Source: Sphingosinicella sp. BN140058
GTDB lineage: Bacteria > Pseudomonadota > Alphaproteobacteria > Sphingomonadales > Sphingomonadaceae
Direction of reading: 5' to 3'
DNA length: 64,000 nucleotides
Assembly (NCBI RefSeq): GCF_004135585.1
Contig: NZ_CP035501.1
Location: 5,658,501 to 5,722,500, forward strand
In this document: positions 9,932-18,858 of the stretch, piece by piece
Numbering within the stretch: the stretch's first letter is position 1
How the letters are laid out: every line of letters starts with the position of its first letter
The notes under the pieces: generated by a model
The model's database searches: none
What the model saw: the letters and a program-made list of their open reading frames with translations, nothing else
Told to the model about the DNA's origin: nothing
Translations under genes and position numbers: made by a program

Positions 9932-10387
9932 ATGACCGAAGCCAAGACCGAAGTGGAGATCTTCACCGACGGCGCCTGCAAGGGCAATCCGGGCCCGGGC
10001 GGCTGGGGAGCGATCGTGCGATCCGGGCCGCACGAGAAGGAAATGTCCGGCGGCGAACCCGCCACCACCAACAACCGCATGGAAATGATGGCGGCGATCC
10101 GCGCCCTGCAGGCGCTGAAGCGGCCCTGTTCGGTCACCCTGTTCACCGACAGCGTCTATCTGCGCGACGGTATCACCAAATGGATCCACGGCTGGCGCCG
10201 CAACGGGTGGAAGACCGCCGACAGGAAGCCGGTCAAGAATGCCGAGCTCTGGCAGGAATTGCTGGAGGCCGTCGGCGAGCACAAGATCGACTGGCGCTGG
10301 GTCAAGGGCCATGCCGGCCACCCCGAGAACGAGCGCGCCGACCAGCTCGCCTGCGCGGCCGCGCTCCAATTCTCGGCACGTCGATAA
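9932..10387 (+). CDS. rnhA: ribonuclease HI
   Basis: Cleaves the RNA strand of RNA-DNA hybrids. 151 residues, the standard type 1 length. Catalytic residues are in place: D13 ('[17 protein letters not shown]'), E51 ('[10 protein letters not shown]'), D73 ('[10 protein letters not shown]'), H127 and D137 ('[17 protein letters not shown]'). The ATG at 9932 gives the normal N-terminus; upstream in-frame codons lie inside the ispH 3' end. Convergent with the dipeptidase gene, 36 bp apart. Confidence 0.97.
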   Translation: MTEAKTEVEIFTDGACKGNPGPGGWGAIVRSGPHEKEMSGGEPATTNNRMEMMAAIRALQALKRPCSVTLFTDSVYLRDGITKWIHGWRRNGWKTADRKPVKNAELWQELLEAVGEHKIDWRWVKGHAGHPENERADQLACAAALQFSARR

Positions 10388-10423
10388 GGCTGTCCCTGCC
10401 CCGCTCCTCCGCGCGGTAAGACC

Positions 10424-11572
10424 TCAGGCGCCCCAGACGTCGCGGGCGTAGCGCAGGAAGTTCAGGCTCAGGATTTTTTCGATCCTCGACTCGCGATAGC
10501 CGCGGCTGCGCAGCAGGCGGGCGAGGCTGCAGAACTGGTCCGGTCCCTGCAGCGCCTCGACGAAGGGCACAGTGTCCGGATTCTCGCCGGCGGCGCCGAT
10601 CCCCGCCGCCTTTCGGTCCGCTATCTCCTTCCTGGCATGGGCTCGGTAGGCGGCCATGTCGTCGATCGCCGTGGTGCCGCCATCGGTGCCGAGACCGACA
10701 TGGTCCTCGCCGCAGACATTGATCGCATGATCGATATGGCGGGCGACGTCCTCTGCGGTGGCGACGCTGCGCGGGTTGAGGAAGGGCATGAAATAGATGC
10801 CGACGAAGCCGCCGCGGGATGCGACGAGACGGAGTTCCTCGTCGGTCTTGTTGCGCGGAAGATCGGTCAGAGCCCTGCAGCCCGTGTGATTGATCGAGAT
10901 CGGCTGCCTGGAAGATCGTGCCGCTTCCAGACAGGTGCGTTCGCCGCTGTGCGAGAGATCGATCATCACCCGATTGTCGTTCAGCCGCGCGACGAGATCC
11001 CGGCCGAACGGCGTCAGCCCCCGGTTGAGCGGCGCCATCGCCCCGTCGCCGACCTGATTCGCGACGTTGTAGGTAAGCTGGAACACGCGGACGCCGAGAT
11101 CCGCGAACACATCCGCCCGCGCCACCTTGTCGCCCATCATCGCGCTGTTCTGGAAACCGTAGACGATCCCGATCTTGCCTGTGTCGCGCGCGCGAAGGAT
11201 GTCGGCCACAGTCAGCACTTTCACGAGATGGTCCTGGTGGTGCCTGACGCGCCAGTCCCAGGTCGCGATCTCGGCGACGCTGAATTCGAACGGATCCATC
11301 GCGCCCGCGACATAGCCGAGCGTGTTGTTGATCGCGATCGTGCCGGAGGCGAGCGCATCCTCGATCACCCGCGCCTCGATCGGCGTTCGGGCGGTTCCCG
11401 GAACCTCGGCGCCGCTGTCGTCCTGCTCGGGTCGGTTCGGGTTGAAGAGGCCGCCGAGAGCGTTGATCACCGCCGGACCACGTGCCGCGCTCGCGGACCG
11501 TGCCGCGGCGGGCGCCAGCCCTGTCGCAGTAGCGGCGGCCAGGAAATCGCGGCGGGGCAAATCAAAGGGCAT
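10424..11572 (-). CDS. M19 membrane-dipeptidase family protein, divergent metal site
   Basis: 382-residue exported protein. It has a Tat-like leader ('PRRDFLAAATATGLAPAAARSASA') and M19 (renal dipeptidase-like) blocks 'RVFQLTYNVANQVGDG', 'MIDLSHSGERT', 'SINHTGCRALTDLPRN' and 'VGLGTDGGTTAID'. The two downstream histidines (SHSG, NHTG) and the aspartate (TDGG) are present. The N-terminal HxD that normally binds metal is replaced ('VINALGGLFNPNRP'), and the bridging glutamate position reads Q ('GIVYGFQNSAMM'). Metal binding and activity may therefore differ from the classical enzyme. The ATG at 11572 has GAGGAGGA upstream; a much longer open frame runs upstream but is antisense to the next gene. 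Confidence 0.85.
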   Translation of the reverse strand: MPFDLPRRDFLAAATATGLAPAAARSASAARGPAVINALGGLFNPNRPEQDDSGAEVPGTARTPIEARVIEDALASGTIAINNTLGYVAGAMDPFEFSVAEIATWDWRVRHHQDHLVKVLTVADILRARDTGKIGIVYGFQNSAMMGDKVARADVFADLGVRVFQLTYNVANQVGDGAMAPLNRGLTPFGRDLVARLNDNRVMIDLSHSGERTCLEAARSSRQPISINHTGCRALTDLPRNKTDEELRLVASRGGFVGIYFMPFLNPRSVATAEDVARHIDHAINVCGEDHVGLGTDGGTTAIDDMAAYRAHARKEIADRKAAGIGAAGENPDTVPFVEALQGPDQFCSLARLLRSRGYRESRIEKILSLNFLRYARDVWGA

Positions 11573-11735
11573 TGGGCAGGTCCTCCTCGGCGATTCGGCA
11601 GGAGTCGCTCCGGGACATGCTTTCCCTGCCGCACGCGCAATCGCAAGAGCGTGGCGGCCTGCACTCTTGCTGCACGTCCCTGCCGGCCACGTGCATCTGC
11701 TTTCGGATTTCCGCCAATTGGCCGGCGGAGTGAGG

Positions 11736-12839
11736 CTAAGCTCGCGGCTGCAGACGGTCCGGGAGGTAGGGCTCCGGATCGATGCTCGCAACGATCGGAT
11801 CCGACGTGCGATCGAGCAACAGGGACGCACCCAGTTTCGCCGCAGCGGGTGCGGTCTGGATGCCGAAGCCGCCCTGCCCTGCGAACCAGAAAAAGTCGCC
11901 TCGCCCGGGCGCGAAGCCGTAGACCGGCACACGATCCGGCGCGAAGCTTCTGAGGCCTGCCCATTTGTGCTCGACCCGCTCGATCCGCCAATCGACGACG
12001 GCTTCGAGTCGGGCGATGGCGGTGGCGACATCGATCTCCTCCGCCGCAGCGTCACAGGGCGGGCACGGCGTTTCGTCATGCGGGCTGAGCCAGATCCGTC
12101 CCCCTGCTTCCGGCTTGAAGTAGAAGCGGCCGAGCGCATCGATGACCAGCGGCAGATTCGCCGGCGCGGCCGGGTCCACGCGAAGCTGAACCATCGTTCG
12201 GCGGAAGGGCTGGATGCCGATCGGCGCGAGCCCGGCGGCGATCGCGACCTCGTCCGCCCACGCCCCCGCCGCATCGACGAGGATGTCGGCGGTGAAAACG
12301 CCCGCGGCCGTCTCGACCGCCCATCGGCCGTGCGCGCGCGCCGCCGACCGGAGACCCGCTCCCGTGACGAAGCGTGCCCCGGCCGTCGCCGCGGATTTGA
12401 GGTAGTGCGCGTGCAATGCGGCAACGTCGATGTCGGCGCAGGTGGGCTCGAGCAGCCCGCGTCTCCATTGGGGCTTCAGCCCGGGAATCCGGGCAATCAG
12501 ATCGTCACGTCCGAGCGGCCTCAGGTCGACCGCGTCGCCGAACCCGCGCGCGAGGTCGGCAATGACGTGGGCGTCGGCATCACCGGCAATGTGGAGTCCC
12601 CCGCGCGCGCCAAGAAAGCCGCCGTCGCGCAGAAAGGTTCCCGATGCGGTGGTGAGCGGCTGGACCAACGGGCCGCCATAGGTTTCCGACCAGAACGCCG
12701 CGGAGCGGCCGGTAGCGTGGTAGCCGGGCCGGTCCTCGCCCTCGATCACGATCACCGACCCGGCACCGGCGAGTTCTGCGGCGAGACTGGCCCCGGCCAT
12801 GCCCGCGCCGACGATCAGGATGTCGCAACGATCGTTCAC
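11736..12839 (-). CDS. FAD-dependent oxidoreductase, DadA/DauA-like (D-amino-acid oxidoreductase family)
   Basis: 367 residues of the DAO superfamily. The N-terminal dinucleotide-binding motif is 'CDILIVGAGMAGASLAAELA', followed by 'VIEGEDRPGYHATGRSAAFWSETYG', a signature typical of D-arginine dehydrogenase-like proteins. A second FAD block is 'DILVDAAGAWADEVA', and the C-terminal block is 'FFWFAGQGGFGIQTAPAAAKLGA'. It probably oxidises a D-amino acid or related amine; the substrate is not determinable. The GTG start overlaps the stop of the upstream hydrolase as GTGA, so the two are translationally coupled. Confidence 0.88.
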   Translation of the reverse strand: MNDRCDILIVGAGMAGASLAAELAGAGSVIVIEGEDRPGYHATGRSAAFWSETYGGPLVQPLTTASGTFLRDGGFLGARGGLHIAGDADAHVIADLARGFGDAVDLRPLGRDDLIARIPGLKPQWRRGLLEPTCADIDVAALHAHYLKSAATAGARFVTGAGLRSAARAHGRWAVETAAGVFTADILVDAAGAWADEVAIAAGLAPIGIQPFRRTMVQLRVDPAAPANLPLVIDALGRFYFKPEAGGRIWLSPHDETPCPPCDAAAEEIDVATAIARLEAVVDWRIERVEHKWAGLRSFAPDRVPVYGFAPGRGDFFWFAGQGGFGIQTAPAAAKLGASLLLDRTSDPIVASIDPEPYLPDRLQPRA

Positions 12840-13762
12840 CCGGCGGCATGCCTCGCAAGGAACGCATCGATGGCGGCGAGTGCCCGCAGGCGAACCGGAT
12901 CAGATTCGCGCAGGATCTCGTGACCCGAATCCTGAAGCATCAGCAATTCCGCGTTGGGGATCGCCTCCGCGGCCCGCCGGATCGCCGCAGCGCTGACCAG
13001 CCGGTCGCGCTCGGTCGCGACGAACAGGCAGGGCGAATCGATCCGCCGTAGCGCCTCGAGGGTCAGGGCGGCACTGGAGCGCATCGCCGCAAGCAGCCAC
13101 CCCCAACTCGGCGGACCGAGATTGTAGCCGGGCTCGCGCTCCCACCACCAGAGCTCGTCGTCGAATCGCTCGGGCGAGCTGGTGAGATAGGTGCGGCGGC
13201 GTGCCCCCGCTTTCGCAGAAGCCGTCGGCGAACGCCAGATCGGGGCGCGCCCGAAGCCGGCGATATTGAACAAGCGCGCCGTCCACGCCGCCGCCCAGGG
13301 CGGCAGCGGCTCGCTGTTGACCATCATCATCGGGGCGATGAGCACCGCCGCGTTGATTTCGGGTCGACGCTCGGCGAGCGTACGGGCGAGGATGTGACCG
13401 CCCATTGAGTGGGCGACGACCACATGAGGGCCGGGATGGTCGGCCCGCCAATCGGCGATCAGCGCGGCAAGATCGTCGACCAGGGGATCCATGCTCTCCA
13501 GGTGACCGCCGACGATATCTCCACGCGATCCGCCCTGGCTGCGCCAGTCGAAGGCGGTGACCGACCAGCCCGCCGCATGCCAGTGATGCTGGGCCTCCAG
13601 ATACTTTTCGATGAAATCGCCGCGGCCACCGGCGAAGAGCAGGCTGCCGCGCCCCCTGCCCGGCCATTCCAGCCGCCGATACCGCCATCCGTCCGGCGCC
13701 AGCCACGTGCCGAGCCGCGCCTCGGCCGGCAACGCCCGACGATCGATCACCTGATCCTCCAT
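12836..13762 (-). CDS. alpha/beta hydrolase (lysophospholipase-like)
   Basis: 308-residue cytosolic hydrolase. The nucleophile elbow is 'VVVAHSMGGHILA', the oxyanion/entry region 'LLFAGGRGDFIEKYLE' and 'FDWRSQGGSRGD', the acid likely in 'LFVATERDRLVS' and the histidine in 'LQDSGHEIL'. This layout matches the Hydrolase_4 (monoacylglycerol lipase / PldB-like) group; the exact ester substrate is unknown. The ATG at 13762 is the first good start and faces the divergent tad locus. It overlaps the FAD oxidoreductase, so it heads that operon. Confidence 0.9.
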   Translation of the reverse strand: MEDQVIDRRALPAEARLGTWLAPDGWRYRRLEWPGRGRGSLLFAGGRGDFIEKYLEAQHHWHAAGWSVTAFDWRSQGGSRGDIVGGHLESMDPLVDDLAALIADWRADHPGPHVVVAHSMGGHILARTLAERRPEINAAVLIAPMMMVNSEPLPPWAAAWTARLFNIAGFGRAPIWRSPTASAKAGARRRTYLTSSPERFDDELWWWEREPGYNLGPPSWGWLLAAMRSSAALTLEALRRIDSPCLFVATERDRLVSAAAIRRAAEAIPNAELLMLQDSGHEILRESDPVRLRALAAIDAFLARHAAG

Positions 13763-13812
13763 AGGTGTGCGGTTACGGTTTTGTAAGCAAGGCCGTCTAG
13801 TAGCTGTTCACC

Positions 13813-14283
13813 ATGAAGGGCGATATTTCCTGGTTTCTGATCGGATTGCTGACCGCCGGCTTGATTGCCGCGGCGGTCGGCGACTGGCGCAACCGGATCA
13901 TCCCCAACGAACTGAACGGCGCGATCGCGTTGCTCGCAATCCCCTTCTGGTGGGCGAACGGGCTGCTCTTCTGGCCCGACGCCGCGATCCAGGTCGGGGT
14001 GGCGCTGCTGATCGTCCTGCTGTTCAGCGTACCGCTTCATTTCGGCTGGATGGGCGGAGGCGACGTCAAGCTGCTTGGCGCCCTGGCCTTGTGGCTCCCG
14101 TGGGGCGCGACGCTGTACCTGGTGGCGATCATGTCGCTCGCCGGCGGCGCCCTCACTTTGGCGATGGCGATCGTCCATCACCTCTCGAAATCCGTCGGCA
14201 GACCCGAGATTCCCTACGGGATTGCCATAGCGTTCGCAGGCCTTTGGCTGATCGGCGAACGCTTCCTTAACCAATTTGTCTGA
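13813..14283 (+). CDS. cpaA: prepilin peptidase of the Tad/Cpa pilus (TadV-like)
   Basis: Small (156 residues) A24-type membrane aspartic peptidase that would cleave Flp-type prepilins. The two aspartates expected are in 'GDWRNRIIPNELN' and the GxGD-like 'WMGGGDVKLLGALA'. Five or so membrane helices can be read. First gene of the plus-strand tad cluster, 45 bp upstream of cpaB. No Flp pilin gene lies between it and the divergent hydrolase, so its substrate must be encoded elsewhere. Confidence 0.92.
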   Translation: MKGDISWFLIGLLTAGLIAAAVGDWRNRIIPNELNGAIALLAIPFWWANGLLFWPDAAIQVGVALLIVLLFSVPLHFGWMGGGDVKLLGALALWLPWGATLYLVAIMSLAGGALTLAMAIVHHLSKSVGRPEIPYGIAIAFAGLWLIGERFLNQFV

Positions 14284-14328
14284 TGATCACGCTTGCTTTT
14301 CGAAAGCGGGCAGGAGGCGAGTGCCGTC

Positions 14329-15342
14329 ATGGATGTTAAGAAGATCGTGCTGCTGGTCGGCGCACTCATCGTTGCGGCGGTGACGGCCGTTACGGCCAGG
14401 AACATGTTCAACGGTGCCGCAGCGCCCGAAGCCGTCGCTACGCCCGTGGTCCCGGCCGGCCCCGAAGTGCTGGTCGCGACCCGTTCGCTTCCCGTCGGCA
14501 CGATCATCGACGCCGAAAGCCTGCGCTACCAGGCGTGGCCGGAAGGCCTCGTCCAGCCCGCTTACTACATCAAGGGCAACGCCGCCGCGAGCCCGCAGGA
14601 TCTGATCGGAACGGTCGTCCGCACCGAAATCACCGCCGGACAGCCGGTCACCACCGGTTCGCTGATCAAGCCCGGCGAGCGCGGCTACCTCGCCGCGGCG
14701 CTTGGCCCCGGAATGCGCGCCGTCACCGTCGCAGTCTCGGCGACCAGCAGCGTCGCCGGCTTCATCTTCCCCGGCGACCGCGTCGACATCGTCCTTACCC
14801 AGGAAGTCACCGGCGAAGGCCCGCCGCTCAAGGCGTCCGAAACCGTCGTGCGCAACATCCGCGTGCTCGCCACCGACCAGCGGATGAGCGCCGAGGGCGA
14901 GGACGGCAAGCCGGTGGTTCAGAATTTCTCGCTCGTCACGCTCGAGGCGACGCCGAAGATCGCCGAGAAGATCGCCGTGATGCAGACGATCGGCACTCTG
15001 TCGCTGTCGCTGCGCGCGATGGCGGACAATTCCGCCGAACTGGAGCGCGCCATCGCCTCGGGCGAAGTCACCGTCCCGGAAAATGCCGATCCGAAGACCG
15101 AGAAGCGGATGCTGATCGAGATCGCCAACAAGCCGGTCGACAGCGATCCGAGCGTCACCGTCGGTGCCGACGTGTCGCGCTTCCAGCGCAGTTCGGTCCC
15201 GGCCCGCAATTCGGGCATCGGCCAGGCCCCGGCAGCGCCGCTCACCGCCGCTGCCGCCGCCCAGCCGGTACGACCCGCCGGTCCGACCGTCCGGATCGCA
15301 CGCGGCAACAACGTCACCATCGTTCCGCTCGGAGCCAAATAA
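14329..15342 (+). CDS. cpaB: Flp pilus assembly protein CpaB
   Basis: 337 residues. An N-terminal membrane anchor ('MDVKKIVLLVGALIVAAVTAVTA') is followed by an SAF domain ('VLVATRSLPVGTIIDAESLRYQAWPEGL', about residues 45-110) and the RcpC/CpaB domain ('AVTVAVSATSSVAGFIFPGDRVDIVLTQ'). It acts in the periplasm with the CpaC secretin. The ATG at 14329 is chosen: AGGAGG lies upstream, and upstream in-frame codons do not look like protein. The C-terminus ends in an Ala/Pro-rich segment and 'VTIVPLGAK'. One base separates its stop from the cpaC ATG. Confidence 0.95.
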   Translation: MDVKKIVLLVGALIVAAVTAVTARNMFNGAAAPEAVATPVVPAGPEVLVATRSLPVGTIIDAESLRYQAWPEGLVQPAYYIKGNAAASPQDLIGTVVRTEITAGQPVTTGSLIKPGERGYLAAALGPGMRAVTVAVSATSSVAGFIFPGDRVDIVLTQEVTGEGPPLKASETVVRNIRVLATDQRMSAEGEDGKPVVQNFSLVTLEATPKIAEKIAVMQTIGTLSLSLRAMADNSAELERAIASGEVTVPENADPKTEKRMLIEIANKPVDSDPSVTVGADVSRFQRSSVPARNSGIGQAPAAPLTAAAAAQPVRPAGPTVRIARGNNVTIVPLGAK

Positions 15343-15343
15343 G

Positions 15344-16849
15344 ATGACCAAGCGCAAGTTCACGCCCCGCGCGGGCTTCGGAACGGCCGTGGCCGCGGCG
15401 CTTGCCGCCGCCGCCCTCGCAGGCGCCGCCGCGCCCGCCGCAGCACAGCCGCCTGCGGTCAAACCAGCGAACGACGTCACGATCTCGGTCGGAGCCGGCC
15501 GCATGGTCAAATTGGGCGGAACGATGACCGATCTGTTCGTCGCCAACGACGCGATCGCCGACGTCCAGGTCCGTTCCTCCAACCAGATCTACATCTTCGG
15601 CAAGTCGCCCGGGGAAACCACCGTGTTTGCCACGGATAAGGGTGGCCGCACGATATGGTCGGCCAACGTGCGGGTCGGCAACAATATCGGCTCGCTCGAC
15701 GAATTCCTGGATGCGGCCATGCCCGACGCCCAGATCCGTGCGCAACCGGTCAACGGCATGGTTCTGCTTACCGGCACCGTGGCAACCCCGGCCGACGTCG
15801 AGGAGGCGACCCGCCTGGTCCAGTCCTATGTCGGCGCCGGCACGCAGGTGATCAGCCGCGTCAAGACGGCAACGCCGCAGCAGGTGATGCTGCGGGTGAA
15901 AATCGCCGAAGTCAGCCGCACCATGCTGCGCGACATCGGCTTCAATATCACCAGCAGCGATTTCTCCGGCGGAAGCATCCTCGGATCGTTCGGCCGCGGC
16001 CGTGATCTCGGCGTGTTCGACGACAAGGGCTTGCCGACCGGCACGATCACTCGTCCTGCCGGTACGACGACCGCCAGCATCATGGGCAAGGTGCTTGGGC
16101 TGGACGTTGCCGGCGCGTTGGACCTGACCGAGAATAACGGCCTGGTAACGACCCTTGCCGAGCCGACGCTGACCGCACTGTCCGGCGAGACCGCCAGCTT
16201 CCTTGCCGGCGGCGAGTTTCCGATCGCCATCTCGAACGGGTTGAACGGCACCTCGATCGAGTTCAAGCAATTCGGCGTCAGCCTGGCGTTCACGCCCTTC
16301 GTCCTCGAGGGCGGCCGTATCTCGATGCGCGTGCGTCCGGAAGTGTCGGAACTTTCCTCAGCCGGCGCGATCAAGCTGAGCGGTTACGAGATTCCGGCCC
16401 TTACCGTTCGCCGGGCGGAGACGACGGTCGAGCTCGGCTCGGGCCAGAGCTTCATGCTCGGCGGTCTGCTCAGCAATGCCGGCAACAACTCGATCGAGAA
16501 GACACCCTTCCTCGGCAATCTGCCGGTGATCGGCGCGCTGTTCCGATCGAACAGCTTCAAGCGCAACGAGACGGAATTGGTGATCGTGGTAACGCCGTAT
16601 CTGGTGAAGCCGGTCAACGCCAATCAGATCGCGCTCCCGACCGACGGCTTCCGCAGCGCGACGACCGGCGAACGCGTCATGCTCGGCAAGGATCAGGGCC
16701 GTCAGTCCCAAACCCCAACGCCGCGGCCGCGCTCGGCCGAGCCGCAGATCGTCGCACCCGCGATCGGCGCCGCCACGGCGCGCTCGACGGTTCCTGCAGC
16801 TCCCGCCCCCGCCCAGACCGCATCCGCGGCGCCCGGCTTCAGCTTCTGA
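15344..16849 (+). CDS. cpaC: Flp pilus secretin CpaC (RcpA-like)
   Basis: 501-residue outer-membrane secretin. It has a cleavable signal peptide ('AALAGAAAPAAAQ', cleavage near residue 36), an N-terminal pilus-assembly domain ('ISVGAGRMVKLGGTMTDLFVANDAIADVQV'), a BON-like middle ('LLTGTVATPADVEEATRLV') and the C-terminal secretin domain ('SFLAGGEFPIA', 'GQSFMLGGLLSNA', 'PFLGNLPVIGALFRS', 'ETELVIVVTPYLV'). A Pro/Ala-rich tail ends the protein. It forms the channel through which the pilus leaves the cell. Co-transcribed with cpaB and cpaD. Confidence 0.96.
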   Translation: MTKRKFTPRAGFGTAVAAALAAAALAGAAAPAAAQPPAVKPANDVTISVGAGRMVKLGGTMTDLFVANDAIADVQVRSSNQIYIFGKSPGETTVFATDKGGRTIWSANVRVGNNIGSLDEFLDAAMPDAQIRAQPVNGMVLLTGTVATPADVEEATRLVQSYVGAGTQVISRVKTATPQQVMLRVKIAEVSRTMLRDIGFNITSSDFSGGSILGSFGRGRDLGVFDDKGLPTGTITRPAGTTTASIMGKVLGLDVAGALDLTENNGLVTTLAEPTLTALSGETASFLAGGEFPIAISNGLNGTSIEFKQFGVSLAFTPFVLEGGRISMRVRPEVSELSSAGAIKLSGYEIPALTVRRAETTVELGSGQSFMLGGLLSNAGNNSIEKTPFLGNLPVIGALFRSNSFKRNETELVIVVTPYLVKPVNANQIALPTDGFRSATTGERVMLGKDQGRQSQTPTPRPRSAEPQIVAPAIGAATARSTVPAAPAPAQTASAAPGFSF

Positions 16850-16869
16850 TCGCCCGAAAGGACACTTTC

Positions 16870-17514
16870 ATGGATCGCGTCAAATCCATCGCTCTCCTCG
16901 CCGGGTTCGGTGCAGCACTCCTTGCGGCCAGCGGCGCCGGAGCGCTGCCCCCGCCGGGACACGGTAATCGCGGCCTCGAATCGGAAAACCAGCCGATCGT
17001 GCAGCGCACCGACTACGTCATGGATCTCGCCGGCGCCTACGACGGGCTCCCGGCTGCCGAACGTCAGAGGCTGAACGGCTGGTTCCGGTCGCTCGACCTC
17101 GCCTACGGCGACCGCGTCTCGATCGACGATCCGCGCGGCGCTGACAGCACACGTCGGGACATCGCGCGCGTCGCCGCCGAATATGGCATCCTGCTCAGCG
17201 ACGGAGCACCGATCACCCCCGGGGAGATCGGACCGGACGGCGTTCGCGTGATCGTCAGCAGGAGCGTCGCTTACGTTCCCGGTTGCCCAAATTGGGCGCC
17301 GATGGGGCCGAGCTCGACCTCGCCCAATTTTGGCTGCGCGTTCAACACCAACCTCGCGGCAATGATTGCCGATCCGAACGATCTCGTTCTCGGCGAACAG
17401 GGTGCACGCACCGGCGATGCGACGGCAACGACCAAGGCCATCAAGGTCTACCGTGACAGGATTCCGACCTCGGTTGGCGAGATCAAGGCCGTGTCCAGCA
17501 AGGAAGACAAGTGA
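16870..17514 (+). CDS. cpaD: pilus assembly protein CpaD
   Basis: 214 residues. Recognised by its place and by the family block 'PNWAPMGPSSTSPNFGCAFNTNLAAMIADPNDLV'. CpaD proteins assist the secretin in the periplasm. The N-terminus is a signal peptide ('LLAGFGAALLAASGAGALPPPG'). Many family members are lipoproteins, but here no cysteine occurs near the cleavage site, so it is probably soluble and periplasmic. The TGA stop overlaps the cpaE start region (GTGATG). Confidence 0.9.
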   Translation: MDRVKSIALLAGFGAALLAASGAGALPPPGHGNRGLESENQPIVQRTDYVMDLAGAYDGLPAAERQRLNGWFRSLDLAYGDRVSIDDPRGADSTRRDIARVAAEYGILLSDGAPITPGEIGPDGVRVIVSRSVAYVPGCPNWAPMGPSSTSPNFGCAFNTNLAAMIADPNDLVLGEQGARTGDATATTKAIKVYRDRIPTSVGEIKAVSSKEDK

Positions 17515-18827
17515 TGAATGCTCCTTTCCACGGCAGCCGCGCCGCGGCTTTGCGTGATCCCTTCACTGCCTTCGTCTGCGATGAAGCCACCGCCGAAATC
17601 CTGCGGCCGGTCGCAGTCGAGCACGGCTGGGCGCCAGAGAAGGTCAATCGCGGCGGGCTTCGCAACGCCATTCAGACGCTCTCGGTCTCGGCCAGTCCGA
17701 CGATCCTGTTCGTCGATCTCTCGGAATCCGGCGATCCGCTGAACGACATCAACGCGCTCGCCGAAGTCTGCGAGCCCGGCACGGTCGTCATTGCCGCCGG
17801 TCAGGTCAACGATGTCCGCCTTTACCGCGATCTGGTCGCCTCCGGCATCCAGGATTATCTGCTGAAGCCGTTCACGGCGGATCAGGTGCGCGACGCCTTC
17901 ATCAACGCCCAGATGATCGTCTCGGGACCGCGCGCCAATGAGCCGACTGCTGACAGGCCGCACGTCATGGCTGCGGTGATCGGCGTTCGCGGCGGCGTCG
18001 GCGCGTCGACGATCGCAACGTCGATCGCCTGGCTGATGGGCGACAAGGCGGGCCGCTCCACGGCTCTCCTCGATCTCGACGTCCACTTCGGCACCGGTGC
18101 ACTCGCGCTCGATCTCGAGCCCGGCCGCGGCCTTACCGACGCGATCGAGAATCCGAGCCGCATCGACGGCCTGTTCATCGAGCGGGCGATGGTGCGCGCC
18201 AACGAGAAACTGTGTGTTCTCTCGGCCGAAGCGCCCCTCAACCAGCCGCTGCTCAACGACGGTTCCGCTTATTACCAGCTCCAGGAGGAAATCCGGAACG
18301 CCTTCGAAGGAACCGTCCTCGACATCCCCCGCGCGATGCTTGTCCAGCATTCGCACCTCGTCCACGACGTTCATTCGGTCGTTGTCGTCGTCGAGTTCAC
18401 GCTCGCCGCAACGCGCGACGCGATCCGCATCCTCAGCTGGCTGAAGGCAAATGCGCCGCAGGCCAAGGTCGTGGTGGTCGCCAACCGGGTGCCGCCGACA
18501 CAGCAGGAAATCAGCCGCAAGGATTTCGAGCAATCGATCGAGCGCAAGGTCGACGTGGTGATCCCGTTCGATCCGAAAGCGGCAGCGCAGGCCGCCAAGC
18601 TCGGCCAACCCTTTGCCAAGGTCGCAACTGGCGCCAAGATCGCACAGCCGCTCAACGCGCTTCTCACCCTCACCGTCGCCTCCGTCGATGCGGGCGAGGA
18701 CACGCAGCCGGGTTCGCCGACCAAGGGCAAGTCGAAAGCGGCTTCCGGCGGCTCGCTGCTGGAAAAGCTCAACATCAAGTCGATGCTCGCCAAGACGCCG
18801 AAATCCGGCAAGGTCAAGGCGGCCTGA
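17514..18827 (+). CDS. cpaE: CpaE, ParA/MinD-like ATPase of the Flp pilus
   Basis: 437 residues: an N-terminal receiver-like domain (about 15-135) and a C-terminal MinD/ParA-type P-loop domain. The deviant Walker A is 'GVRGGVGASTIATSIAW' (arginine in place of the signature lysine and alanine where many have lysine, as usual for CpaE), and 'TALLDLDVHFGTGALALDLEPGRGL' follows. CpaE proteins localise the pilus machinery to the pole. ATG at 17514 or GTG at 17511 are both possible; both overlap the cpaD stop. After it, where cpaF would be expected, comes tadB. Confidence 0.95.
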   Translation: MNAPFHGSRAAALRDPFTAFVCDEATAEILRPVAVEHGWAPEKVNRGGLRNAIQTLSVSASPTILFVDLSESGDPLNDINALAEVCEPGTVVIAAGQVNDVRLYRDLVASGIQDYLLKPFTADQVRDAFINAQMIVSGPRANEPTADRPHVMAAVIGVRGGVGASTIATSIAWLMGDKAGRSTALLDLDVHFGTGALALDLEPGRGLTDAIENPSRIDGLFIERAMVRANEKLCVLSAEAPLNQPLLNDGSAYYQLQEEIRNAFEGTVLDIPRAMLVQHSHLVHDVHSVVVVVEFTLAATRDAIRILSWLKANAPQAKVVVVANRVPPTQQEISRKDFEQSIERKVDVVIPFDPKAAAQAAKLGQPFAKVATGAKIAQPLNALLTLTVASVDAGEDTQPGSPTKGKSKAASGGSLLEKLNIKSMLAKTPKSGKVKAA

Positions 18828-18858
18828 AGACGTGACGCGTAGCGGGCGAGGATAAGAG

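Noticed and set aside
10424..12424. Dipeptidase extended to 666 residues
   Set aside because: The upstream part overlaps the FAD oxidoreductase in another frame and reads as Arg/Ser-rich nonsense; a Tat leader and ribosome site mark the true start at 11572.
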